A stretch of DNA of 40,982 nt from an uncultured Bacteroidales bacterium (GCA_944326335.1 CALVDM010000020.1:1-40982), one strand, 5' to 3'. Counted from the stretch's first letter, positions 24,021 to 33,591 are shown. Notes: generated by a model from the letters alone, not told the origin. Translations and numbers: made by a program.

Positions 24021-26252
24021 ATGCGAGGTTTTTTATTTTCAGCAGTGCTCATCGCACTGGTCCCGTTCTCCGCAGCAGCTGTGGAGAATGAAGCAGCCGC
24101 AGAGGCTGGAAAGGTCGAGAAACTCGACAGTGTGATTGTGTCGGCATCAAGGGCCGGCAGAAAGACTCCGGTCACCTATTCCATGGTCTACAAGGAGCAG
24201 ATGAGGGTGTCGAATCCCCTGAACTCCCTGCCTATGGTCCTGAACCTGCAGCCGTCAGTGGTGGCGGTAAATGAGGGCGGCACGGGTCTGGGTTATTCCA
24301 AGATGACCGTCAGGGGGAGTAAAGGGTCGCAGATAAACGTCACCCTGAACGGCATCACCCTCAACGACGCAGAATCCCAGGAAGTGTTCTGGGTGAACAT
24401 TCCATCACTTACCGCAATGTTGAGTTCCGTGCAGCTCCAGAGGGGGCTCGGGACATCAGCGAACGGCCCGGGTGCGTTCGGTGCGAGCGTCAACATGAGC
24501 ACGGCTTCCGTAGGTCCTGACCCTTACGTGAATGCATCTGTGTCTGCCGGCTCCTACAACACTTTCATGTCAACGGTGGCAGCGGGTACCGGTCTCACGC
24601 GCTCCGGAGTCTATTTCGATTTCGCATATTCCAGGAATCTCACCGACGGCTACATCAGGAATGCAAAGGCGAAGGTGCAGTCAGCTCTCGCTGTACTCGG
24701 CTGGATGAACGGCACCAACTCCCTGAAACTGACATACCTGATGGGGGACCAGCACACGGGAATCACATGGAACGGCATAGACCTGGACACATACTACACT
24801 GACAGGACATACAACAGTGCCGGCGAGTATTACGACAGTTTCGGCAATGTCCATTACTATGACAACGAGACCGACAACTACACGCAGCACCATGTCCAGC
24901 TCAACTATACCCACCAGTTCCCGGAGAATGTGGTCTGGAGCACGACCTTCAACTTCACCAAGGGCGACGGTTATTACGAGAACTATTACACGGACCAGTC
25001 CTTCGATGACTACCATTTCTCCGGTGCTGACAATCCTGTGATGATAGACGGGCAGCCGTACACTTCCGGAGACATGATTGTGCAGGAGGCCATGGACAAC
25101 GGCTATTTCGTACTCAATTCCGACGTGAAGTATTCTTCGGACAAGCTGAATTTCACCGGCGGGGTGAACCTGTCCCTCTACGATGGAGGCCACATCGGAA
25201 ATGTGCTGTGGAGTCAGGTGCACGGGGACGCCTATGACTATGATGCCTATAATGACGCGCACACATGGTATTACAACACAAGCCTGAAGCAGGAGGCCAA
25301 CGTGTTCGCCAGGGCGGAGTATATGCCGGCAGACTGGATTACGGCATACATCGACCTCCAGTACCGCGGAATATCCCTGAGGATGGAGGGGCCTGACGAT
25401 GACGCCGGACTTCTGGACTACAGCAAGACATGGAATTTCTTCAATCCGCGCGCCGGGCTCACATTCACGTGGACGGACCGCAACAAGGCATACGTGTCCG
25501 CAGCTCTCGGCAACCGCGAACCGGGCAGGAGCGACATCAAGGAGAACATAAAGAGCATCAACAGCGGCAGCCGCGAAGGCATGACGATAAGGCCGGAGAA
25601 GATGGTCGATGTGGAGATAGGCTATCAGTACACGGCTCCGGAGGTTACGGCATCGGCCAACCTTTATTTCATGGAATATTTCGACATGCTGCTCGAGACA
25701 GGGCGGCTCACCGATGTCGGCTATGCCATTAAGGAGAATGTGGACAGGGCATACCGCAGAGGTCTTGAACTTGCCGTGGCATGGCGGCCGGAACCGTGGT
25801 TCAGGCTTGATGCCAACACCACGCTGAGCACCAACAAGGTGAAGGACTACAGGATGTACGGCGAGGACGGGACCGTGACAGATTACGGCAAGGTGACCAT
25901 GCTGATGTCCCCGTCGGTGACAGGTATGCTGCAGCTCGCATTCACCCCGTTCAGCAACATAGCGCATAATTCACTGAAGACCACCACATTGTCCCTGAAC
26001 GGGAAATATGTCTCGAGGCAATATGCCGACAATACCCAGAACAAGGCCCTGAGCCTTCCGGGATATTATGTCGTGAATCTCTCGCTGACACATGAATTCA
26101 ATGTGGGAGGAGGCCTCCTCGGCCTTGGCGGCTACATAAACAATCTGTTCGACTACAGGTATTTCGCGGATGCTTCGGTCTACGGGACAGACATGTATGT
26201 CTATCCGCAGGCACCTCTGAATTTCATGCTCCGTCTCAGCTACAGTTTCTGA
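24021..26252 (+). CDS. TonB-dependent outer-membrane receptor, probable thiamine uptake
   Basis: Outer-membrane, TonB-energised importer of 743 residues. It has a signal peptide (about 1-20), a TonB-box-like segment KLDSVIVSASR (about 34-44), and a plug domain (about 48-160) with VRGSKGSQINVTLNGITLND and the RGLGTSANGPGAFGASVNM stretch. A 22-strand-type barrel ends in the aromatic LRLSYSF. There is no N-terminal carboxypeptidase-like domain and no SusD partner, so glycan uptake is unlikely. The TPP riboswitch directly upstream points to thiamine or a precursor as substrate, like the OMPthi receptor of Bacteroides thetaiotaomicron. No pnuT or thiamine kinase gene is adjacent. Confidence 0.92.
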   Translation: MRGFLFSAVLIALVPFSAAAVENEAAAEAGKVEKLDSVIVSASRAGRKTPVTYSMVYKEQMRVSNPLNSLPMVLNLQPSVVAVNEGGTGLGYSKMTVRGSKGSQINVTLNGITLNDAESQEVFWVNIPSLTAMLSSVQLQRGLGTSANGPGAFGASVNMSTASVGPDPYVNASVSAGSYNTFMSTVAAGTGLTRSGVYFDFAYSRNLTDGYIRNAKAKVQSALAVLGWMNGTNSLKLTYLMGDQHTGITWNGIDLDTYYTDRTYNSAGEYYDSFGNVHYYDNETDNYTQHHVQLNYTHQFPENVVWSTTFNFTKGDGYYENYYTDQSFDDYHFSGADNPVMIDGQPYTSGDMIVQEAMDNGYFVLNSDVKYSSDKLNFTGGVNLSLYDGGHIGNVLWSQVHGDAYDYDAYNDAHTWYYNTSLKQEANVFARAEYMPADWITAYIDLQYRGISLRMEGPDDDAGLLDYSKTWNFFNPRAGLTFTWTDRNKAYVSAALGNREPGRSDIKENIKSINSGSREGMTIRPEKMVDVEIGYQYTAPEVTASANLYFMEYFDMLLETGRLTDVGYAIKENVDRAYRRGLELAVAWRPEPWFRLDANTTLSTNKVKDYRMYGEDGTVTDYGKVTMLMSPSVTGMLQLAFTPFSNIAHNSLKTTTLSLNGKYVSRQYADNTQNKALSLPGYYVVNLSLTHEFNVGGGLLGLGGYINNLFDYRYFADASVYGTDMYVYPQAPLNFMLRLSYSF

Positions 26253-26331
26253 GTCCTGCCCGGTCAGGGAAGCTCCGGGGCCGGTTCCTGCCCTGCACGG
26301 CCGCCCCGGATGCCTGATGGATAAAATAAAG

Positions 26332-26360
26332 GAAGCCTGCATCACTGCAGGCTTTCTTTT
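26332..26360 (+). terminator. Terminator of the TonB-dependent receptor gene
   Basis: AAGCCTGC pairs with GCAGGCTT around ATCACT, followed by TCTTTT. It ends the riboswitch-controlled unit 80 bp after the receptor stop. Confidence 0.85.
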
Positions 26361-26416
26361 GGTTAGTAGTAGTGTAATTTTTCTCAGCCTTCAATAGGCA
26401 TGATTTCTGTGGTTAG

Positions 26417-26526
26417 TATTTTTGCAGCTTAAAAATTTTAAGGCTGACGCCTAAAGATATTTAAAGATTCTAATGAAAATTTATTATATCCTTATGAACT
26501 TCTCACAAATGTAAGGATAATTTTTA
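26417..26526 (+). ncRNA. Possible small RNA in an AT-rich intergenic region
   Basis: The 320 bp between the receptor terminator and the next gene contain no convincing reading frame. They do hold a TATTTTTG -7-like element (26417-26424), a 15-bp palindrome CTTAAAAATTTTAAG (26428-26442), a short AGGC/GCCT hairpin, and an 8-bp stem TATCCTTA/TAAGGATA (26487-26519) followed by ATTTTT. Promoter-like start and terminator-like end would give a transcript of about 95 nt. A second nested hairpin (ACGAC/GTCGT, GAAAC/GTTTC) lies at 26571-26598. No -33 TTTG is visible, so the call is weak. Confidence 0.3.
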
Positions 26527-26615
26527 ATTATCCAAATAATTTTCAGCTTTTTCACATTTTTCATTTGCAGACGACAGGAAACACGGGTTTCACGTCGTGA
26601 GGCCCGCTCCGGAAT

Positions 26616-26647
26616 TTTGTTTTTCCGGAAAACAATCCTTATTTTTA
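26616..26647 (+). promoter_or_regulatory. Promoter of the metallopeptidase-like gene
   Basis: TTTG (26616-26619), 20 bp, TATTTTTA (26640-26647), 35 bp upstream of the ATG. This is one mismatch from the TTTG-N20-TAnnTTTG pattern. The spacer contains the near-palindrome GTTTTTCCGGAAAAC. Confidence 0.55.
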
Positions 26648-26681
26648 CGGGAAGTAAAAACAGCTTTCCAGATAACCGGTC

Positions 26682-28280
26682 ATGAAAAAACTGAACTTTG
26701 CCATCCTGTCCCAGCTCTTCTCGGCAGGATTCATTCCTCTATGCGGACAGTCGCTGGATAACGTAACACGAGTCTATGAGCATGTCATCGAGAGCAAGTG
26801 GGAGGTGGACAGCGACCACAACAGGATGCTCAATTATTATAACCGCGACTATTGCGATTACTATCTGGTGAGGTTGAATGACGATTCCTATACGCTCAAA
26901 CCCGGCAAGAATACTGTGTTCACAATAAGGGCGGACTCGGAATTCGACAGCCAGTTCAAGAATGCGGGCTCTTATCACCGTTACAAGGGTGTGTTCCCGC
27001 AGGAATTCGACATTTCCACGCCGTATGCCCTGCCGGTTAAGGACGGGAAGGAGACTGCCTGGGTGACGGACCGCAGGGAGCGGCGCAAGACAATGCGTTT
27101 CAGAATCGAGCCCGGGGACACTGTGTGCGCGACACGCTACGGAGTCTCCTGCCTGACGCAGGACCCGCGCCTGCTGCTTGTATATCACCAGGACCACACT
27201 TTCGCGGCGTATCTGATGATGCATGAGAATTTCATCTCCCCCGGGGAGACAGTCATCCCGGGCCAGCCTGTCGGCATAGCCGGACACGACGGGCTCGCGA
27301 TATCCTTTTTCTTCCTCGACCGGAACATGTTCGCCAATGCCGTTGCCGACGGGTATCCCTACCTGCATTATGTGCCGTCATTCAGCACTTCGGAAGGAAT
27401 CCTCCAGCCGGAGGAGAAGAAGCCTTATGTCGCTGTCACTGACGGCAGCCTTGTCATGAGGGAGATGTCACGCAGGGAGCAGAAAAAGTATCTGCGGACA
27501 GTTGGAGGCCCTGAAGGCGGCAAAGCCCGGAAGCCGCAAAGCCATGAGCCGGCCGCATCCCTCAGGATAACATGGCTCCAGGACCCCGTGTCTGAAAAGG
27601 ACAAGGAGAGGATAACAGGCATCCTGGACCATGAACTCCGGTACTATGAGCGGCTTGGCATGGACGATGACCTTACCCTTACGGTCTGCACATTCAAGGA
27701 CGCGGACAAGGCGGCTGACTTTCTTCAGGAGAAGTTCGGGAGGTCAGTGGATGTCAGGTATGTCGGCGGAATATACATGTCGAGGGAGCAGACAGCCGTC
27801 ATCATCGGGTATGACGAAAAGAAGTCTGAAAGGAATGTGAGGATTATCTGCCACGAGATAAGCCATCATCTCCTGAGGAACCTGCCCCACACCTCGATTC
27901 CGGCATGGCTCAACGAGGGGCTTGCGAGATATTTCGAGAATTGCACCGTGGACAGGCGGGGGAATGTGGACCATTCTCTTTCCGATGCGGAAAAAGGCCG
28001 TCTGCGCTCGGCGTTCATGATAGGCTCGGTGGATATCCGCGAATTCCTCGACACACCTCACAAGGAATTCATGGTGCATCAGAGGACGGACAGCGGCATA
28101 GCGTACACCCTGGCGCACGCACTGGTGACTGTCATTGTCGACAACGGCTGCGACGGCATCGTGGAGGCCCTCCTGAATCCGGGGAAAGGGGAGAGAAGCT
28201 CGGACATTGTCGGACGACTGTATCCGGGAGGTGTGCAGGGACTCGAGGACGGGCTGATGAAAATCATCGGTCAGGTGTGA
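26682..28280 (+). CDS. Exported protein with degenerate M23-like domain and C-terminal HExxH metallopeptidase domain
   Basis: 532 residues with an N-terminal signal peptide (cleavage plausible after CG, before Gln23; the site is not a standard lipobox). Residues about 30-215 follow the Bacteroidota M23 peptidase layout: beta-sandwich [20 protein letters not shown], then [33 protein letters not shown] and [14 protein letters not shown]. The catalytic HxxxD segment is missing, and the usual HLHF strand reads AISFFF, so this half should be inactive. Residues about 290-530 form a gluzincin (DUF1570/peptidase-MA type) domain with HEISHH (zinc ligands H391, H395) and the downstream ligand E412 in NEGLARYFE. 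It is probably a periplasmic or surface protease. Substrate is unknown. The 3' end overlaps the convergent trmD by 17 bp. Confidence 0.85.
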   Translation: MKKLNFAILSQLFSAGFIPLCGQSLDNVTRVYEHVIESKWEVDSDHNRMLNYYNRDYCDYYLVRLNDDSYTLKPGKNTVFTIRADSEFDSQFKNAGSYHRYKGVFPQEFDISTPYALPVKDGKETAWVTDRRERRKTMRFRIEPGDTVCATRYGVSCLTQDPRLLLVYHQDHTFAAYLMMHENFISPGETVIPGQPVGIAGHDGLAISFFFLDRNMFANAVADGYPYLHYVPSFSTSEGILQPEEKKPYVAVTDGSLVMREMSRREQKKYLRTVGGPEGGKARKPQSHEPAASLRITWLQDPVSEKDKERITGILDHELRYYERLGMDDDLTLTVCTFKDADKAADFLQEKFGRSVDVRYVGGIYMSREQTAVIIGYDEKKSERNVRIICHEISHHLLRNLPHTSIPAWLNEGLARYFENCTVDRRGNVDHSLSDAEKGRLRSAFMIGSVDIREFLDTPHKEFMVHQRTDSGIAYTLAHALVTVIVDNGCDGIVEALLNPGKGERSSDIVGRLYPGGVQGLEDGLMKIIGQV

Positions 28281-28959
28281 CCTCGCTGTCCAGGAGGCCC
28301 GGGCGCAGCTTCCTTGTCCTGGCAACCGCCTGTTCGTCCTGCCATTCCCTTATCAGCTTGGGATTGCCGCTGAGCAGGACTTCCGGCACTTTCCACCCGT
28401 TGAATTCAGCCGGTCTCGTATATATCGGGGCAGACAGGAGCCCGTCCTGATAACAGTCGCTGAGCGCCGATGTCTCGTCTGTTATCGCTCCGGGAAGCAG
28501 CCGCACGACTGCATCCGCGATTATGGCTGCGGGAAGTTCCCCTCCGCTGAGCACGTAGTCGCCGACAGTGATTTCCCTTGTCACGAGATGCTCCCTGATT
28601 CTGTGGTCAATTCCCTTGTAGTGCCCGCAGAGGATGATGATGTTCTCCATGAGGGACAGTTCGTTGGCCGTGTTCTGGCAGAACTGCTCTCCGTCCGGAG
28701 ACATGTAGATTATCTCGTCATATTCCCGTTCGCCTTTAAGTTCTTCTATCATGCGGTAGACAGGCTCCACCATCAGCACCATGCCGGCATCCCCGCCATA
28801 GCTGTAGTCGTCAACCTGCAGCCGCGGTCCCTTGCCGTATTTTCTGAGATTGTGCACATGTATCTCAACTATTCCCTTCTTTATGGCCCGGCCTACAATT
28901 GAGTGGCCGAGAGGGCTTTCGAGCAGTTCAGGGACAACGGTTATTATGTCTATTCTCAT
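28264..28959 (-). CDS. trmD: tRNA (guanine37-N1)-methyltransferase
   Basis: SAM-dependent methylation of G37 in tRNAs, which prevents frameshifting. The 231-residue SPOUT-fold enzyme starts [21 protein letters not shown]. It carries [12 protein letters not shown] (50-61), [14 protein letters not shown] (111-124) and the knot segment [18 protein letters not shown] (133-150), characteristic of TrmD. It has its own TTTG-N21-TAATTTTG promoter. It is convergent with, and overlaps by 17 bp, the metallopeptidase-like gene. Confidence 0.95.
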   Translation of the reverse strand: MRIDIITVVPELLESPLGHSIVGRAIKKGIVEIHVHNLRKYGKGPRLQVDDYSYGGDAGMVLMVEPVYRMIEELKGEREYDEIIYMSPDGEQFCQNTANELSLMENIIILCGHYKGIDHRIREHLVTREITVGDYVLSGGELPAAIIADAVVRLLPGAITDETSALSDCYQDGLLSAPIYTRPAEFNGWKVPEVLLSGNPKLIREWQDEQAVARTRKLRPGLLDSEVTPDR

Positions 28960-28981
28960 TTTAAACCGGATTCAGATCCTG

Positions 28982-29014
28982 CAAAATTAAGAATCTGTTT
29001 TGATTTTCCGCAAA
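28982..29014 (-). promoter_or_regulatory. trmD promoter
   Basis: On the minus strand TTTG (29014-29011), 21 bp, TAATTTTG (28989-28982), 22 bp upstream of the trmD ATG. Confidence 0.7.
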
Positions 29015-29057
29015 AATTCCTTCCCGGAAATGTCCGCACGGTCCGGGGAGGAAAAAT

Positions 29058-29112
29058 TCAAGACAGTTTCCGGCAAAAAAATCAAGACAGTTTCCAAAAA
29101 TTGATATATTTG
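29058..29112 (+). promoter_or_regulatory. Promoter region of the DUF349 gene with a 14-bp direct repeat
   Basis: TATATTTG (29105-29112) is an exact -7 element, 29 bp before the ATG. Upstream, TCAAGACAGTTTCC occurs twice (29058-29071 and 29082-29095) with a 24-bp period, so the copies face nearly the same side of the helix. They may be operator sites. No good -33 TTTG is seen. Confidence 0.5.
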
Positions 29113-29141
29113 CAAGATGAAAATTTAACTCCTTACTAACT

Positions 29142-30977
29142 ATGAGCGAAGAGAAAAATCCGGAAGTAGCTGAAGTTGCTGTGGAATTAATTGAAAACGA
29201 AGAGAATACGTCGGTAAATTATTCCGAAAGAAGCCTGGCTGAACTTGCTGACATGTTCATGGAGCTTGCCAGAAATCCGGAAAGGATGAAAATGAACAAG
29301 GAAGCGGAAGCCATCAAGTCGGCTTTCTACAAGAATCTTGCAAAGGAAAAGGCGGCAGCAGGGATTTCCGGCGAGGAAGTCGCCCGTGAAGATGTTTCCG
29401 TGCAGGACTCCGGAGAAGAGGAGCATGGGGAGACGGTCTCCGCGCAGGAGACAGTTGCCGAGGATGCCGTGGCCGGGAGTGAAACTGTGTCCGAGAATCC
29501 TTTTGCAGAGATAGAACGCGGCTTCAAGGCTTTGTACAATGCATACAGAAAGGAGCGTGCCGAGTATAACAGGCAGCAGGAAAAGGAGCGCGAGCATAAT
29601 CTCGAGCTGAAGGGGGCCGTCATCGAAGACCTCAAGGCGTTGCTCGAGAAGCAGGAGGATGTGAACAAGACATTCCCCGAGTTCCGCGAAATCCAGGACA
29701 GATGGCGTGCCATCGGTCCTGTGCCGGTGCAGAGTTTCCGTGACCTGAACGACACCTACCAGCTCTATGTGGAGCAGTTCTACGACAAGGTGAAGATAAA
29801 CCGCGAACTCCGGGACCTCGACTTCAAGAAGAACCTCGAGGTGAAGACCGGTTTCTGCGAACAGGCCGAAAAGCTCGCTGAAGAGCCGAATATCGTCGAG
29901 GCATTCAAGACCCTGCAGCGTCTGCACGAGCAGTGGAAGGAGTACGGCCCTGTGGCAAAGGAATTCCGCGAGTCCATCTGGGACAGGTTCAAGGCTGCCA
30001 CTGCCGTCATAAACAAGAAATACCAGGCTCATTTCGAGGAGCTGAAGGGCAAGTATGTGGAAAACCTTGCTGCAAAGGAGAAGCTTTGCGAGAAGGTCGA
30101 GGAGATTGCCTCCCGCGAAAACATCTCGGCTTCCGGCTGGAATACGCTCTCCAAGGAGATTGAGGACATTCAGAAGCAGTGGAGGACAATAGGTTTCGCC
30201 TCAAAGAAGGAGAACCAGAAGATATACGACCGGTTCCGCGCCGCATGCGACAAGTTCTACGGACGCAAGCGCGAGTTCTATGCAGGCTACAAGGAGAATA
30301 TCAATGCCAATCTCGAGAAGAAGATTGCCTTGTGCGAGGAGGCTGAGGCCCTCAAGGGCAGCACGGACTGGAAACGGACCGCAAACCAGCTGATAAATCT
30401 GCAGAAGCAGTGGAAGGAGATAGGCGCCGTGCCGCGCAAGAAATCCGAACAGCTCTGGAAAAGGTTCCGTGCGGCCTGCGACGAGTTCTTCAACGAGAGG
30501 GACAAGAATGTGAAGCCGGAGAACGATTTCTACGGCAACCTCAAGGCAAAGCAGCGTCTTGTGGAGGAGATAAACGCCTACGAACTCTCTCAGGATGATG
30601 ACGCGAACGCTGAAGCTATGGATTCCTTCATGCAGAGATGGCAGGAGATTGGCTTCGTGCCGTTCAAGGAGAAGGACGAGATAGCCAGGAGCTACAAGGA
30701 AGCCCTCCAGGCAAAGTTCGGAGATGCCGCTTCGAAGGCCCGCAAGGCAAGATTCCCGAAATCGCCGAAGAGCGAGAAGGAACGTCTTGTACAGAAGTAC
30801 CTCAAGAAGGAACAGGACATCACGACATACGAGAACAACATAGGGTTTTTCGCCATGTCCAAGAATTCCGAGCCGCTCATAAGGCAGATGCAGGAAAGGA
30901 TAGAGCTTGCGAAGAAAGAGTTGAAAGAGTTGGAGGAACAGATCAGGGCGCTTGACAGTGCATCTGAAGCAGAATAG
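29142..30977 (+). CDS. DUF349 repeat protein
   Basis: A 611-residue cytosolic, highly charged helical protein made of tandem DUF349 repeats, each with the signature W-x-x-IG-x-VP or a variant (for example RWRAIGPVPVQ, QWKEYGPVAKE, QWRTIGFASKK, QWKEIGAVPRK, RWQEIGFVPFK). An acidic N-terminal segment (about 85-125, with a weak EE/ET-rich repeat) and a C-terminal coiled coil (about 580-608) frame them. The family is widespread in Bacteroidota and Actinobacteria, with no settled function. It heads a unit with yidC (17 bp gap), yggS and fbp. Confidence 0.88.
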   Translation: MSEEKNPEVAEVAVELIENEENTSVNYSERSLAELADMFMELARNPERMKMNKEAEAIKSAFYKNLAKEKAAAGISGEEVAREDVSVQDSGEEEHGETVSAQETVAEDAVAGSETVSENPFAEIERGFKALYNAYRKERAEYNRQQEKEREHNLELKGAVIEDLKALLEKQEDVNKTFPEFREIQDRWRAIGPVPVQSFRDLNDTYQLYVEQFYDKVKINRELRDLDFKKNLEVKTGFCEQAEKLAEEPNIVEAFKTLQRLHEQWKEYGPVAKEFRESIWDRFKAATAVINKKYQAHFEELKGKYVENLAAKEKLCEKVEEIASRENISASGWNTLSKEIEDIQKQWRTIGFASKKENQKIYDRFRAACDKFYGRKREFYAGYKENINANLEKKIALCEEAEALKGSTDWKRTANQLINLQKQWKEIGAVPRKKSEQLWKRFRAACDEFFNERDKNVKPENDFYGNLKAKQRLVEEINAYELSQDDDANAEAMDSFMQRWQEIGFVPFKEKDEIARSYKEALQAKFGDAASKARKARFPKSPKSEKERLVQKYLKKEQDITTYENNIGFFAMSKNSEPLIRQMQERIELAKKELKELEEQIRALDSASEAE

Positions 30978-30994
30978 CGAGTGAACAGTAAAAG

Positions 30995-32866
30995 ATGGAC
31001 AAGAATTCAATTATCGGTTTCATACTCATCGGAGTAATATTTTTCGGTTTTACATGGTATCAGTCTGACCAGTACAAGAAGCAGAGGGCTCAGCAGGCGC
31101 AGCTTGATTCCCTGGCAATGGCGCAGGAGCTTGCCATGCTGGCCGAGTCCGGGACGGATGCGGCTTCTCCAGCCGGTGCAGACGGGAATGCGGTGCAGCC
31201 AACTTCTTCAGGAGCGGCTGCTGGAAAGTACATCGATTCCACGCTGAACGCATCCTACAATGCAGAGGCCGGATATGTCAGGCTTGCAAACGAGAAACTC
31301 GAACTTGTGCTTTCCACCAAGGGTGCGCAGCCATGGTCGGCAAGACTGTATGACTACAAGACATACGACAGCACGGATCTCTATCTTGTAAAACCGGGCT
31401 ACAGCGATTTCAACATAGCTGTCTTTGCGGGAGAGAACCTCAATACGAGGGACCTGAATTTCCAGGTGGCCGAAGTGTCCGACACCTCTGTCGTGATGCG
31501 TCTGCCTTTCTCCAACGGAGGCTATCTCGAGCAGAAATACATCCTGCCACCTGACAGCTACATGGTCAGGAACGAGCTTTCGTTCGTCGGGATGGACGAG
31601 CTGATACCGCGCAAGATAAACATGTTCGACATCGACTGGAAGCTCATCATCCCGAGGCTCGAGAAAGGCTACAGCAACGAGAAGCAGTATTCCAAGCTCG
31701 ACTATTATTTCTCGGGAGAGAAGAAGCCGGAGCAGCTCGGACGCGGAGGCAGGAATGCCAGCGAAAGCATTGTCTCGAGGGTGAAGTGGTTCGCATTCCA
31801 GCAGCAGTTCTTCTCCGCAATAATGACGGCCGGGGACGAATTTTCGGCTGCCGACTTCGACATCAGGTTCTACGACGAGAAGGACCCGGACAGGAATCTC
31901 ATGATGTGCAGCGCATTCGTGCAGTCCGAGCTCAAGCACGGGAACGGCACCACGACCATTCCGTTCGACTTCTATTTCGGCCCGAACCACTACCGCACAC
32001 TCAAGGATTATGACCAGAAGTACGAGAAGATAATCCCTCTCGGCGGAAGCGTAATCGGACTGATAAGCAGGGGAGTGATAATCCCGACGTTCAATTTCCT
32101 CGGCAAGTTCATACACAACTACGGTATCATCATCCTGATAATGACCATACTCATAAAGCTTGTCATATCTCCGCTCACGATGAAGTCATACAAGTCGTCG
32201 GCGAAGATGAACGTGATAAAGCCGGAGATAGACAAGCTGAACGAGAAATATCCGAAACAGGAGGATGCCCTGAAGAAGCAGCAGGCTATGATGGATCTCT
32301 ACAGAAGGGCCGGGATAAGCCCGATGGGAGGATGTCTGCCGATGCTCCTGCAGCTTCCGGTGCTGTATGCGATGTTCCGGTTCTTCCCGGCATCCATAGA
32401 GCTCCGCCAGCAGAAATTCCTCTGGGCAGACGACCTGAGCGCATACGATTCCATCCTGAATCTGCCGTTCAACATCCCTCTCTACGGGGACCACGTGTCG
32501 CTCTTCGCCCTGCTCATGGCACTGTCCATGTTCCTCTATTCCAAGATGACATCGAGCCAGATGTCGAATGACCCGAACATGGCCGGAATGAAATTCATGA
32601 GCGTGTGGCTGATGCCACTGATGATGCTGTTCATCTGTAACAACCTTTCGAGCGGACTCAGCTACTACTACCTGCTTTCGAACCTCATAACGATGTTCCA
32701 GACATGGTTCGTGAGAAGGTTCCTCATAGACGAGAAGAAGATACATGCACAGATTGCGGCATCCGCAGGAAAGCCTCTGCCAAAATCCAAATGGCAGCAG
32801 CGTCTCGAGGAAGCTCAGAAGATGCAGCAGCAGGCTCTCAAGGAGCAGCAGAAACGCCGCCGTTAG
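30995..32866 (+). CDS. yidC: Membrane protein insertase YidC
   Basis: Inserts and folds inner-membrane proteins, alone or with Sec. The 623 residues have an N-terminal anchor helix (about 7-22), a large periplasmic P1 domain (about 80-350), and the conserved C-terminal core. The core includes SPLTMKSYKSSAKM with its hydrophilic-groove positive charge, QQAMMDLYRRAGISPMGGCLP, MLLQLPVLYAMFRFFP and three further helices. The tail is Lys/Gln-rich. Length is normal for a Gram-negative YidC. It sits between the DUF349 gene and yggS with gaps of only 16-17 bp. Confidence 0.96.
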   Translation: MDKNSIIGFILIGVIFFGFTWYQSDQYKKQRAQQAQLDSLAMAQELAMLAESGTDAASPAGADGNAVQPTSSGAAAGKYIDSTLNASYNAEAGYVRLANEKLELVLSTKGAQPWSARLYDYKTYDSTDLYLVKPGYSDFNIAVFAGENLNTRDLNFQVAEVSDTSVVMRLPFSNGGYLEQKYILPPDSYMVRNELSFVGMDELIPRKINMFDIDWKLIIPRLEKGYSNEKQYSKLDYYFSGEKKPEQLGRGGRNASESIVSRVKWFAFQQQFFSAIMTAGDEFSAADFDIRFYDEKDPDRNLMMCSAFVQSELKHGNGTTTIPFDFYFGPNHYRTLKDYDQKYEKIIPLGGSVIGLISRGVIIPTFNFLGKFIHNYGIIILIMTILIKLVISPLTMKSYKSSAKMNVIKPEIDKLNEKYPKQEDALKKQQAMMDLYRRAGISPMGGCLPMLLQLPVLYAMFRFFPASIELRQQKFLWADDLSAYDSILNLPFNIPLYGDHVSLFALLMALSMFLYSKMTSSQMSNDPNMAGMKFMSVWLMPLMMLFICNNLSSGLSYYYLLSNLITMFQTWFVRRFLIDEKKIHAQIAASAGKPLPKSKWQQRLEEAQKMQQQALKEQQKRRR

Positions 32867-32882
32867 TCTAAGTTGAAGCGTT

Positions 32883-33557
32883 ATGGGTGACATTGCGACA
32901 GCGATAGCCGGTTTGAAGAAGGAACTGCCATCAAGTGTAAAATTGGTGGCAGTTTCCAAATTCCATCCTGTTGATGCAGTCAGGGAGGCATACGATGCCG
33001 GGCAGCGTCTCTTCGGTGAAAGCCGGCCGCAGGAGCTTGCATCCAAGGCGGCAGCCCTTCCGGACGACATTTCATGGCATTTCATAGGCCATCTCCAGAC
33101 AAACAAGCTGAAGCTCGTGCTCCCCGTGGTCTCCATGGTGGAGTCTGTGGATTCGCGGAGGCTTCTCGAGGCAATCGACAGATGGGGTGCAGGACACGGG
33201 CGAGTCACGGACGTGCTCCTCGAGATGCATATAGCAAGTGAGGAGACAAAGCAGGGGTTTTCCCGCGAGGAGATACTTCAGGTCGCAGAAGATGCGGGAA
33301 GTTTCGGCAATGTCCGCATACTCGGGCTGATGGGCATGGCCACCTTCACGGATGACGAGTCCGTGGTCAGGAGCGACTTCTCCAGGCTGACGTCGCTGAG
33401 GGACGAGATATGCGGCAATCTCCGGGCGTATCCCGGCCTGCCTGAGAATTTCGGGACACTTTCATTCGGCATGACGCACGACTACAGGATTGCGGTTGCC
33501 ATGGGGGCCGATATAGTGCGCATAGGCACACTGATTTTCGGCGAGAGGGCCTATTGA
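32883..33557 (+). CDS. YggS family pyridoxal-phosphate-binding protein
   Basis: A 224-residue single-domain alanine-racemase-like TIM barrel involved in PLP homeostasis. The PLP lysine is K26 in LVAVSKFHPVDAVREAY, followed by LFGESRPQE, HFIGHLQTNK and the phosphate-binding LSFGMTHDYRIAVAMGAD. The RIGTLIFGER C terminus is typical. The usual FGENR/Y reads FGESR, a minor variant. It lies 16 bp after yidC. Confidence 0.93.
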   Translation: MGDIATAIAGLKKELPSSVKLVAVSKFHPVDAVREAYDAGQRLFGESRPQELASKAAALPDDISWHFIGHLQTNKLKLVLPVVSMVESVDSRRLLEAIDRWGAGHGRVTDVLLEMHIASEETKQGFSREEILQVAEDAGSFGNVRILGLMGMATFTDDESVVRSDFSRLTSLRDEICGNLRAYPGLPENFGTLSFGMTHDYRIAVAMGADIVRIGTLIFGERAY

Positions 33558-33591
33558 CCCGACTATACAGGAACTTTAACCTTATTTTCCG

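Noticed and set aside
24681-25967. 428-codon minus-strand open frame opposite the TonB-dependent receptor
   Set aside because: Shadow of the receptor gene, with no start context or domain.
26253-26681. IS or phage remnant in the AT-rich gap
   Set aside because: No transposase fragments, terminal inverted repeats or target duplications are visible.
28903-29139. 78-codon plus-strand open frame before the DUF349 gene
   Set aside because: It overlaps the trmD start and both divergent promoters and contains the direct repeats. The composition is not protein-like.
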